Of a stretch of 64,000 bases of DNA, positions 1 through 11,200 are shown in pieces. The position numbers and the translations under genes are program-made. Within the stretch, counting starts at the first letter, position 1. Each line of letters starts with the position of its first letter. Below the pieces are notes generated by a model, which was not told the DNA's origin, ran no database searches, and saw nothing but the letters and a program-made list of their open reading frames with translations. This DNA is from Litoditis marina. Taxonomy: Eukaryota; Nematoda; Chromadorea; Rhabditida; Rhabditidae. The stretch covers positions 3,786,501-3,850,500 of the forward strand of contig OZ038437.1 in the NCBI GenBank assembly GCA_964036275.1. Reading direction: 5' to 3'.

Positions 1-1096
1 TTGGTGTGTAAACGGTTTTTCAAACTTCCTTGCTCTTATAACTCCAAGGTTAGTGGTCTAAGTTGAAACACAGAAGAATTTCGAGCACAACTAAAGGGGT
101 TCGAAGAAGAGCTCACTCTGTTTCCAGTGATGAAAAAGTGGGTTTCACGACTGCGTAGGTAGACAACCACAGACCACATATCACATTTGTGGTAGTTTCT
201 AGAAAGGTTTGACCTACAACGTCGTGCTATCAAAATTATCATAAAAACTTGGAATATCAAGTGGTTTTCCTCAGTTTCTCACATCTCTGAAGTTAGTAGT
301 CGAAGTCGAAACACAGAAGAATTTCGAGTACATTCGAAGGGATTGAAAGAGAGTGAAAAAGCGGGTTTCACGACTCGCGAGATGGAGTTTCTGACGGCTT
401 TGACGTTCATCTTGGGGAAAGAAAAACTGGGGAAAAACGACAAAGATTTGTTCATGTTCTCTTCCACGTTTTTGTACAAGTTTTCTGGTGTTGTATTACA
501 AGGTAAAACACAAAAGAATGTTAAGTACAACTAAAAACATCATTTGGTAGCTTAAAACGGCATGAAGATCTGTGAAATTGATTTCAGAGTACATGTTCAA
601 AAACGACAACACAGGTTTTCTCGATTTTTTTCTGTTGTATTCAAGAAGTGAATTTCTATGAAGGAAAGACTGATCAACTTCAAATTGTATTTTTAAGAAT
701 TTATCAATTAAAGGATGCAGAGGTGTCACGCTCCAATGCAATACCGTACCTTCGGTTTGGCGCGAACCATCAGATTTGATCTGAATTGCGCGCGAAATTT
801 CCGCCGAGTTTGAGTCATCATTAGCCATTTCCGATTTCAGTTGTTAGATCTATTCATTTACATGCAGTGTTGTCTAGATTTTGGCGTCCTTGTTATTCTT
901 AGTTAAATGATAGGAGATTCCTTATCGAATTAACTCAAAACCAAACCAGAATTCAACCCAAAAACTCCTTTTGATAATTTACCAATTACTTTGATGACCG
1001 ATTCAGGTTACCTGAAATAGCCTGTTGGTTACCTAAAATGAAGAGCTGTTTACATCCTTCATTGTGTGTCTCATTTACCGTAGTTCTTCAGTAAAT
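1..1096. repeat. Intergenic, diverged duplicated repeat, no firm gene
   Basis: Positions about 45-180 and 288-400 resemble each other: both contain GAAACACAGAAGAATTTCGA followed 60-70 bases later by GGGTTTCACGACT. A third weaker match is near 500-540, and the GGGTTTCACG...TGCGTAGGTAGACA part recurs at 7255-7290, so this is a dispersed family duplicated locally. An open frame on the minus strand (496-828) could be a first exon of a divergent gene, because its first 60 codons look protein-like, but I found no convincing donor and downstream exon. GGTTACCTGAAATA-type short repeats at 1003-1045 recur at 2720-2870 and 29110-29350. Confidence 0.5.
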
Positions 1097-1120
1097 ATGG
1101 TTATTTCAGACAAATTGGTA

Positions 1121-4100
1121 ATGGATAGTTCGATGGATATGAGTGGCATGGCAGTCGTCTTGGACGAAATCGACTCAGACAGTGAAGTAGACATCGATAT
1201 GGTGGAGGTGAGGGATTCGGAAATGTAACCGGCTAGCAAATGTAACCGATTTGTTAGTAATAAGTGATGGTTTAGTTTCATATCATTATTGTGCGACGTA
1301 TTTCGATAACATTGTCATAATCGCCACCCTCTTCTGGCTCAATTATTTATACTGTAACTGACCTTGGTGCTTCAGGACTGACAAGTAATAACCTTGTCAG
1401 ATATGAGCTGTCATACTATCAAGGGGGTTGATGTACAGCTAAATTGTATAGACACTTCAAGAGTTCTGTTGATTTGCTTCACATTATGATCTTTCGGGGT
1501 TGGTGTCCAAACTAAACACTATACTCTGAATCATGTTTGATGAATATTTTCATTAATATAATTGTATTATTAATTTTTTCCAGGCGGACATCGCCTATCC
1601 GAATCCGATGCTCAACGACTCCATTCCGCTAGCCAAGAAGAGGGCTCAAAAAATGGAGGAAAACACCACTGCGGAGGCTATCAGCGACTTTTCGGTTGGT
1701 TTTTGCTGTAAGGTCTGACTATTCGACAAAAATTTGTTTAGATATAGTTTTTAGATATAAACAAAACACGGGAAAATTAAGGATTTTACACCGAAGACAG
1801 ACGAACTTTCTCGTTTTTGCCAAAAAATAGTGCGTTTTTTGGTTTATTTTGACTAATAGGTTTACTGGTGTGCATGCTTGTGTTGTTTGTAGTTTGTTCT
1901 CATTCTATACTATTGTGTACATAGGTGCGATTGCGATGCCACAAACCTCTTACCGGGGGACCCTCAACTTTTTTAGCAGACTGAGCGAAATGGGACCTAC
2001 CCTATAACTATTTAACAAATTATCCAGTTTTGTCATTGTGGCGCCACTGAATTGGGAAGGGACCCATACCTTTTCGTAGTTTTTAGTGGGAGGGATCATG
2101 AACTCTTCAGACTCCTTAGCAGGACTATCCCACCTATGATTGTGTACAGCCTTCCACTTCCACTTCTCATTTTGGGTGCTAGACGAGCGAAAAGACGAAG
2201 TATACTGTATACATATCGATTGTGTATCTAGGGTATCCTGACCATTCTATATCTGTACTAATACACCAGTAAGCAGTAAGGTCCGACTATTCGACGAAAA
2301 GTACTTCGTTTTAGATTAGAAAACGTCGAAATTAATGAGTTTGCCTCCAAAAGACAAATAATCTCGATTGTGGCGTGAAAGCAAGCCGTTTTTCGATTTT
2401 TTTCTGGCTATTCGGACAGCTTCACCGGGGCATGTCTGTATTACTGTATTTCATCTCTGTGTTTTAGGACGTGGACGATATTGAGATGTCCCGCGGCTGT
2501 TTGGATTCGGAGGATAATGGTTCGACTGGTCACTTGGACGAGGGAGCCAGCTCTGTCAAGCTCAACCACTCTCATGATGTTGTCGAGGTACATTTATTGG
2601 TTATTGATTTTTTGTAGTAATTGTTGATCTATCAATTGGAAAATGTGATGCCACAATCTTCTTCCATGTAGAACCATATAGGTATTAGATAGTACATATT
2701 TGAATCGGAAAACGCTTGGTACCCTGGAATGAAAGACCGGTTACCATTTTAACGCAAAATGTGTTTTTTAAAGTCAGTTTTACGGTAACCAAAATTTAGT
2801 TACAGGTTACGGTTACCTGTTACCTGAAATAACCTGAAAAAGGGTTACCAAAAAACCCGGCTACATTTTTGTTTGCAGCTGGGCGTCCTGCCAAACGGCG
2901 TTATGACTACCAACTCTTTCACGGATTCTGCCACCGAAGCAAAGACGCGGGCCTTTTTCAAGGCGATTGAAATGGACGGAAAATGGGCAAGAAGTTTGAT
3001 CTCCACTAAGATCAACGCCTGTCTTAATTCCTACATCGATATTGGTTAGTTTTTATATCATGTGGAGTGTGGTTAAAATTAACTTTTATGTGTGAGTTTG
3101 CTGAAAGATAGCTCCACATACCACTCCGGTACTGTTCATACGCCAGTAAGGTCTGACTGAGCGACATGTCCGTTTTCAGGTATAAAGACGTGAAAATTTA
3201 AGATCTGTCATCAAAAACCGACCGATTTTCATCCTTTCGACTAAAAAGTAGTTCGTTTTTCGAAAATTTCTGATTCTGACTATTCGGACAACCTTGCTGG
3301 TGTATGGTACTGTTCTTTCAAAAAGGAACCAGTTTCGGTTGAAATACTTCAAGTTTCCGAGTTTCAACCACATCACACCACCATTGGCTCCTTGTTATTG
3401 ATTTTAATGAATTAGTTGACAGCATTTTGGGCGAGTTCAGTGAAAAGACAACTCCACATGCCTGGTATGTGGTATTTATGGTTAGATAATGCGAAACCGT
3501 TTTTTGATTCAATTTCTTTGAGGATTTTATGCATAGTTGTCTATAATATATAAGAATGAGGAGTTAGGCCAATTACACATACAATCCGGTTACATGTGTA
3601 CAAAACTAATGGTTGCTTTCAAATGTAACCAACATAACTTTATATAACCAAAACGGCAAATTTCCGGTTGCATTGGAAAACGAACCAATAGTTTTGTACA
3701 CATGCAACCGGGTTGCATTTTGGTTGCACGTGTAAACCGCCGAGGAATTATCATTTTATAATTCGTTTTAATAATGTTTTAATAAATGTATCTTCCAGAT
3801 CAGCTCTTCGCCTATGTCGACTACCTAACCATGCATGTCAACAATCGACCGCGCACCCTCACAATGACTTCTAAAGCCATCTCCACACAACAACTGCCCA
3901 CAGTTATTAAGGTTTATTAATACTTATTTTTCCGTTATAATAGTATTTTTTGATAAGAACAAGTCAAATTTCATATGTATCCATCTTATCATATCCAAAT
4001 TACACCGGTTTCTTTAAAATCGCAGAACTTTTGAAGATTTTTCCGCCTATTTGAGTAACTTTGCCGCTGGTGGCCTAATAAGTTAATATTAGTTTGTAAT

Positions 4101-6598
4101 GTGGTTCAATTACCAGAAGATTACTTTTTGAAATTTTTTTGAGATGTGTATTTAGTTGTGATGTTTTTCAGAAGTTGATCGAGGGTATTCCGGCTTTCTA
4201 ATAAAAGTTTTGAAATGTGTATTTGATTCTGCTGTGTTTCAGAAGTTGATCGAGGGTGTTCCGGCTATGGGAGGTCAGGAGATGGAGGTCCCGCTCAACC
4301 ACTCCATGTTCCGTCTCTACTGCAAGAACCCGTGCAACACGTTGAAGGAGTTGGCCAAGTGAGTTTTCGATTATTGACATTTGGGATTTGGGCCAGTACT
4401 CAGAACAAGCGACAAGCCTGGTTGTTTTACTGTAAATACACCATGGTTTGGATGCAAAATCGACTTTTTGGCGTTCCGACTAAAAAAATGCAGTATTTTT
4501 CCAAACCGTCCTGTTCTTGAACTGTTTCGACTAAACGCGATTCCCTAAAATACAGGGCATGTTCGGAGCAACCTGGTGCCTGGTCTCAATGGCCACATGT
4601 AGTTCCATCAATCCTCGGTTTCTGTGTCTGATTAGAAACTATATCGATAATTGATGATGTATTTTAGTTGGCAAAAAAGTGATGTGAGCACTTCATTTAA
4701 TGTTTTATTGTGGATCACGGTTGTTAGAGTAGTTGGATAGGCTAGATCATGAGTCATTCGACTTTGTACTTTGTAGTTCAGAAAATGGATTCTACCCTTC
4801 CTATAGTGGGTGCCAATTCAAATTTCTGTCGCTCCCGAAATCGAACCTGCGAGCAAAATCCTGGCAGTTGGTAGCAGGGCGCTAACCACCGCGCTATTTG
4901 TGCACATAACCGGCAAGCTTTGAAATTGAGAACATGTGTACACAGTGGAAGTGAGATATACAGTACCCTCCCGCCGTTCCATTGGCGACGACTATAATTA
5001 CCACCCATTTCCAGGGCCATCATCTCTGTTTCCGCCGAGTTCCCGGATGTTCAAGTGGAGTACGGCGACATCTTTGGAGAGATCGCCCGTGGCAGTACGG
5101 TATGTTTGTTGAAGAAGGACGAATATGTGCTCCAATCGCAACGCTCCAGTCCTTTACCTTTAAGGGCTCTTTGTAGTCAAATATGTATATGTGATAGCAT
5201 TCAGGCTTCAAATAATTTTCTCCCTCCCCTCGGGATCCATACGAAACCTACCAGTTTCTTTTTCTCCCAATTATTATTTAAAACTATCACTATAACTATA
5301 ACCAAACGAACGGAAACATTGTCGAATGCTACATTGAATCACCTGTTTCACTATGAAATCGAGATTTTAAACTACCTTAATAATAATGCTTTTCACGGGT
5401 GAATACCTCACCTTCCCACCAGTTTTGTAGTTTGGTTACTCCGATGACCGATGAAATACCTTTGTGGATAACAAAGTCGCCTCACGTTGACTATAACTAT
5501 ATTAAATTAGAGCTCCCATTTTACTATTCTGATTTGTTTCTCTTCAGAAATATCGTCTTCGCACCGAGGACCTGAAGTCGTACTGTTCTTCTGAAGCGTT
5601 GGCGAAGCAGGCGGGAATGCGGGTTCTGACGTCATTTGACCTCCGTCGGAAGGACGTGGACAGTCGGGATGTGGCCATTCGATGGTACGATGAGCCCAAG
5701 AACGACGGACACAGGAACACGGTCCGTTTTGTAGTTTGTAGTGCTGTAGGGTGAACTTCTTCCCAAACCAAAATCGAGCTGAAGTTAGTCAACTGTTAGG
5801 GTTTCATTTGGTTTTTCGTCGGTTTCAATTACCCGAGTTGTTCGGTTTTTACCGAATTAACCGGTTGGGAAGGTGCTTGACACGCTCATAGGATACTGTA
5901 TCCCGTTATTTATCTGTGTTACGTGGCCCAATGTTAGAGAATCAGAAAACTGGCTGTTTTGGCATTTGATCGTATCAACTAACAGAATAGGTACCAGTTT
6001 CTGATACTCATACTGCTTAGCACAATTATATGCCCAAGGAATACTGTATCCCCTCATTCATCTGTGTGTCATTCCAGTACATCATGTTCGAGCACCTGGC
6101 CTATCCGGCTGGTCGACTCCGTTTCGATGGACATCTTCTAGAGACGGAGTATGAGTTGGAGGATGATGATGTACGTTGATTTTTGTACTTTGAACTTTGA
6201 ACCTTCAGTTGATATTGTGTAGGATATGGGTCTTTTGGTTGCTTACACGAAAAAAAGTATGGTTTGTTTAGCATTGGATTGAGTGTTTCGAAATATTCAT
6301 ATTGTTCTTCAGAAGATTAGTTTTTCTCTCGGTCGCAAAGTTGTCATTGTTTTGGTGCTTTTCTGAGAGATCCAGGGAGGTCGGGTATTATCAATTAACA
6401 CAACTGCTAATTTGAGGCAACCTGTCAGTATGGGTAATCGTTGAACTAAACTTTTATAAAGGCTAATTATGGTTTTTCATGTACATGCTGTTTATTGATT
6501 TTTTTCAGGAAATGGTTCCGACCTCGAATGCTTTTCCGGCTGTACACGATCTGGTCGATTTCCTTCACAGCTGTAGCCTCGGGGAATCTTCCATTTGA
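1121..6598 (+). CDS. Acidic protein of unknown function, 10 exons, 384 aa
   Basis: Exons: 1121-1207, 1584-1694, 2468-2587, 2879-3044, 3799-3911, 4243-4358, 5015-5099, 5548-5721, 6078-6170, 6509-6598. All junctions are GT-AG, the phases agree throughout and the stop is TGA at 6596-6598. The first 110 residues are rich in Asp, Glu and Ser (starting MDSSMDMSGM) and look disordered. The rest looks folded, with runs such as DQLFAYVDYLTMHV (exon 5) and VEYGDIFGEIARGS (exon 7). Exon 9 contains RLRFDGHLLETEYELEDDDE, which faintly recalls the RFxFDG...L.ME..D segment of SUMO-like ubiquitin folds; this is only a resemblance. I do not recognise the family. A TTTCAG at 1104-1109 could be a spliced-leader acceptor; an in-frame ATG at 1097 lies just upstream of it and would add eight residues. 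Intron 6 holds a SINE-like element, and exon 6 is preceded by a decoy copy of its acceptor. Confidence 0.82.
4125..4200 (+). repeat. Tandem partial duplication of exon 6 acceptor (decoy exon)
   Basis: The end of intron 5 and the first 8 codons of exon 6 occur twice about 71 bp apart. The upstream copy (acceptor AG at 4170-4171, exon from 4172) reads KLIEGIPAF then TAA at 4199. The downstream copy (acceptor 4241-4242) reads KLIEGVPAM and continues into the real exon. Splicing to the first site would give a premature stop. Confidence 0.8.
4800..4998 (-). mobile_element. tRNA-derived SINE-like element with TATAG termini, copy 1
   Basis: Read on the minus strand it begins TATAGTCGTCGCCA and ends TGGCACCCACTATA. 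It carries a tRNA-like A box (TAGCGCGGTGGTTAGCGC) and a B box (GGTTCGATTTC). It lies inside intron 6 of the first gene. Fuller copies occur at 11530-11723, 20577-20790, 20896-21104 and 43765-43940, and partial ones at 8130-8215, 61770-61915 and 63308-63500. The tRNA-like boxes suggest Pol III ancestry, while the imperfect terminal inverted repeats are a DNA-transposon trait. Confidence 0.7.
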
Positions 6599-7086
6599 TG
6601 ACGTCATCCGGATTCCCACGCCATTCGATACCCATCATTTGCATGTAAATATGTATTTATTGTAACTTTATTGTATCTGCCCGGTATAAGAATGTTGAAT
6701 AGGTAGAAGTTAGCTCTATTTTCAGAGAGAGATTCATCAGTAGTAGTGTACTAACGCTCATCTATTCAGCTCACTACTAGTTTTACGGGCTTTTTGATCT
6801 CTAACCTGTGATTGTCATTTAATTTTTAATCTAATTGCACACGGCCTCTTACCCTTTTTATGCCGTTTTTCTTATCTGTGAATGTTATTTTTCATAGTTT
6901 TATCCTATTTTCTGCATATTTTCTCATTTTGATATGTTTGGGAAGCTTCGTATAGATAAAGCAACGTTCACTTCTGGTATGTACTCCGATGTTTCAAAAA
7001 ATGTAGGAAAATGGTAGTCTTTTGGCTCTTTGTCTCTCCTTCCCTTCATCCTTGCTCTCCTTTCTTTCCTCTGCTCTCGCATCCTC

Positions 7087-7117
<31 letters not shown>

Positions 7118-8245
7118 TCTCTCTCTCTCTCTCTCTCTCAATCTCTTAGCACTGCCTCCTCTTTCTCTTAGCACTGTCTCCTCTTTCTCTCTCTAATCGC
7201 TCTCTTTAGAGAAAGAGAGAGAGAGAGAGAGCTCACTTTGATTGTCAGTATAGAAAAAAACGGGGTTCACGGCTGCGTAGGTAGACATACATGCATCACA
7301 TTTAGTGAAACAATTATGAGAGCTTAAGAAATAAAATGGTGGAGATTTGTGCCTTTTCGTGAAAAATATTGAATTTGGAGGTAGTTAGTAAAGCAAAAAT
7401 GAACAATCGCCCCCCTCGCAGTTCACGAGTCAGAAACCGATTTAATGCAAACGGCTCACAGTGATCTACCTCCATCACGTGAATTCCACGTCAAAGTAGA
7501 AGGATTATGTGAACCAATACCCTGTCAACGGTCCTTTAAACTGTAATTGAAAATGTATTGCAGTTTAAAGAAGGACGATTATGTGGTCCAATCGCAACGC
7601 TTCCGTCCTTTAAACCGCAATATATTTTTCAATTGCAGTTTAAAGGACCGATGTCACGGGATTGGTCCACATAATCGTCCTTCTTTAAAGGACTGAATCG
7701 TTGCGATTGGAGCACATAATCGTCATTCTTTAAAGTAGGAGGATTATGTGAACCGATCCCCTGTCAGCGGTCCTTTAAACTGCAATTGAAAAATGTATTG
7801 CAGTTTAAAGGACTGACTCGTTGGGATTGGACCACATAATAGTCCTGCTGTAAATTCGTTTGAGCGGGAATCGTTGAACACGTTAACCATCATTCATGAC
7901 ACGCCCAACATATTCTGCGTACTAAAAATGTATCATAATGAATCATTTCCACGGTTGCTTCCTATAGTTCGGTCAGTGTTTTTTTCTGCTTTCTGATAAT
8001 TTGTTCAGAGTGAGAATTTTATAGAACTTAACTTAACATATAGAGTATTCTCTAAAACAGATAGAGTATTCTCTAAAAAAAGCGCACGGTATCCACTATA
8101 CCTAGCTGGCTGATGGCAACGCTGTTGACGAATCGTTTACATGTGGTCATACACAGCACAAAATGAGATATACAGTATGCTCCTGGCTTTCATTAGGCGA
8201 CAACGATTAATAGGGTTTTTTGTTTCAGAGATATATCTCGACAGA
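6599..8245. repeat. Intergenic: CT microsatellite and palindromic repeats
   Basis: After the first gene there is unique A+T-rich sequence, then a CT microsatellite at about 7088-7195 and a short GA run at 7210-7231 that could pair with it. Positions 7236-7310 match the repeat at 114-190. Positions 7495-7860 hold a compound palindromic element (separate entry). ATAGAGTATTCTCTAAAA occurs twice in tandem at 8040-8078. A broken piece of the SINE-like family lies at 8130-8215, just before the next gene. No gene was recognised. Confidence 0.6.
7495..7860. mobile_element. Compound palindromic MITE-like element
   Basis: The unit reads roughly GGATTATGTGRWCCAATC, a spacer, GTCCTTTAAACTGCAAT, then its reverse complement ATTGCAGTTTAAAGGAC, ending GATTGGWCCACATAATCGTCC. 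Several units are fused head to head here. Related fragments occur in the next gene's introns at 11992-12095, 12196-12226 and 12466-12562. No coding capacity. Confidence 0.7.
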
Positions 8246-11200
8246 ATGAAGTCTACCGGCCTATATGGGAAAATTCCATCTCATGTCTTGTTTTTGTTCG
8301 TACTCCACTTCGTTCTCATCTATATTCGCCACAGTTTGGCAACCACTGCCGGATCAGGGGAATATTATCCGGAAAATGATGGCTCCACTGTATCGGAAGA
8401 GGTTAGGAAAGAATAGAAATAGTGCACTTATATCTCAGAACGATTGGCGCCAATTTTCTTCGATTGGCGAGCTACAAAAGCGAGAGAGTGTGTAGGTCAA
8501 TGAGGCCGTGCAGACATCTGGGTCTCACTGACCTGCACACTCTCTCGCTCAGCCAATAAAAAAGTGGCTGGCCAATTGGCTGAGAATTGTCTGAGCATTT
8601 CCCAACTGGACTCGCTGGTAGCGTGCCAAAAACTTTGAAACACTGTTATTTAGAGAAAACATATATTTTGCAGAAAATTTCATCGAATACGAATTGTAAC
8701 GAACGGAAAGAACCTTTCACATGAATTTCTATTGTTTTGAAGTATTTCAACATGTTCAAAAACTGCCTTGAAACTTCATTGGCAAGCTGCCCAAAACCAG
8801 TTGGGAAACGTGCGAACTCTATTTATTCGCGATACATAGACATTGTTCCAGGAGAAGCGCCCGAGAACAGCGGTACTAGCGCACCATAACAGCCGGATAA
8901 TCACTGTGACACTGCGCTTCTCCGGCTGTTCTCTGGCGCTAGTACCGATATTGGGGCGCGCTAGTACCGCATTTTGTTCGCCATTCCCTGTTCCTCTGAA
9001 TTTTTCACTTTTAGTAAAGTTTAACAACAAAATATTTCATAATTTTCATATCAGCATAATGAACATAGTCAAAATCACATAATTTTGATCAGAAATGTCG
9101 AAGATTACAACGATTACAATATTCTAGATAAAATAGAGATTCGTTGAATCTTTATGAATATCAGAAAGATCATAAGAACTAGAAGAAGTCGAAAAGAGAC
9201 GAAATGGGCACATTTGTAGCGTAATTCAGAAGATCTCCGAAAACAATAATGCAAAGTTTAAGAATCTTTTGAAACCTAAAACACCGAACATTTTTCAATT
9301 TTGCATAGCTGAATCTTCACTCTACTCTCTACCCCGGTGTTTTAGGTTGCAACATTTTGCACAGAAAGACCAGAAGTTCTATCTTCGCAGTAAGAAAATT
9401 AAAGATTTTTTGAACACAGTTACTGATGTCACCCCCAGTCTTTCCGTCTATCCTTGAAAATGACTAGCAAGTGTTAACACAACTCTAAAAGAATAGTTCG
9501 ATGTAGTGTTACATGTCGAATACCTGGTGCACTAGTATTTCGGAATGAGTGGAACAACTCCAGCAGTCTTCTTATGCCAACAGTATTCCTTTCTAGCTCG
9601 TTTCTCTTCTAGCTCGAGATAGAATCATCTATAAAAAATCTGTTTTAGAACTACTGATGGTTTGGGCTGGGGATCAAACTACAACGCAGAGGGGGTGTCA
9701 AATTAGAAATTTGCCCTTTCAACCGGGTGCTATTTTTTATCTACGTAGTTTGAGTTATTTTTAATGTTTACAGAATTTCAGTAGGAAGTGAATTTTGCCT
9801 AATTTGTCAGAATACGTGCGAAAGTTCTTGTTGTACCAATGAAAATTTAACGACATACCTCGAAGCTGACCTCAGACAAGATGAGATTTCTGTCGATCAT
9901 CATGAATACTGATCTGAAACATATATTTACACAGGATACTTTATATTAACACGTCCATACACTGGTGTACAACATAACAACAGTATTCAAAAAATGTTAT
10001 TGATATGGAAGTAAGGGATCAACTGTCCCCAATAATCAACCGAATCAACTATCAGTTAGAAAAACTATGATGTTGCTTTCAACATAAAAGTACAAATTTG
10101 TAAACTAAATTAAACTCACTTTACCTCAAATCGAGAGCATGATTACAACATTTTAAACTAATGTATGAGTTTGAATTAAAGTTCGGAGTAAACAGTTGAA
10201 AAATAAGAGAAAACGAGTAAAAACACCCGACTGACGAGCGGTTGCGCAGGCGAGAAGTGAAGGGTGGTTTGAAAACATTCATCAATCAATCAATAACATA
10301 TCCGGCGGTAGTACCGCCGGCAGAGCCCCCTGCCCAAAAGGGCCATTCACCGGCGCTAGTACTGCTGTTCTGCTGCGCTAGTACCGTTGTTGTCGCGCGC
10401 TAGTCGCAATTTTGGTTATTCTCTGGCGCTTCTCCCGGTAGAATGTCTGAGTAGATGATGAAAAGGTATCATGACCATGTTACGCGCTCATAGTGATTGA
10501 TTCCTTATACGATTGACGGTGATGGTACCTATTTTAATAGAAACATAGTAATTATGAAACATTTTCGGAAAGATCTCGCTATTTTATTTCGAACAGGAAA
10601 CATTTTATTGTAGTTTCAACAGATTAGAGTCGAACGGAAACGCTACGAAAAGTCGTTAGAGTTCTACCAAACCTTCAGGGAGAATGAACATCAGGTATAC
10701 TCTTTTTCACCAATCGATGTACTTATACAGTAATCCGTCAAATATTCAGGAGCCTTTTTCTAATGAACAATCTTTTAATTCGGTTCCAAACCTCCAGAGA
10801 TTGCAGTAGTAAAAGTGAAGACAACGGTACCAGAAGTTGGTGAAAATCCAAAAACTTCAACATATCAAATTTCGATGCGAAAGTTAGAGCTTATTACTGT
10901 AGTTATAATTGGGTGGAACAAACTATACATTTGCACCCATTTTGTAAAACTTATAAGACTTGTTCAACCTATTTTTTTAAACTTATAGAAAACTTGTCCA
11001 ACCTTGTCATGTCCCACATTGAACGACAATCTGTACGAATGTTATAGTTTTTCTCTTACAAAAAGAGGAAAAAAAGTTCATACACCCATATGTTACTCTA
11101 TCGCACAGTATTTGTAGCTCGACCGTTCTGGGTCCTTTATAAATGATTGAATGGTCTGATCATTTCCTTTTTTATTGATTTCATTGATTTTTCAGTTTAA

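Noticed and set aside
8776..9082. Overlapping plus and minus open frames of about 80 codons
   Set aside because: They arise from an inverted-repeat element (8846-8985) inside intron 1 of the PGAP4-like gene.
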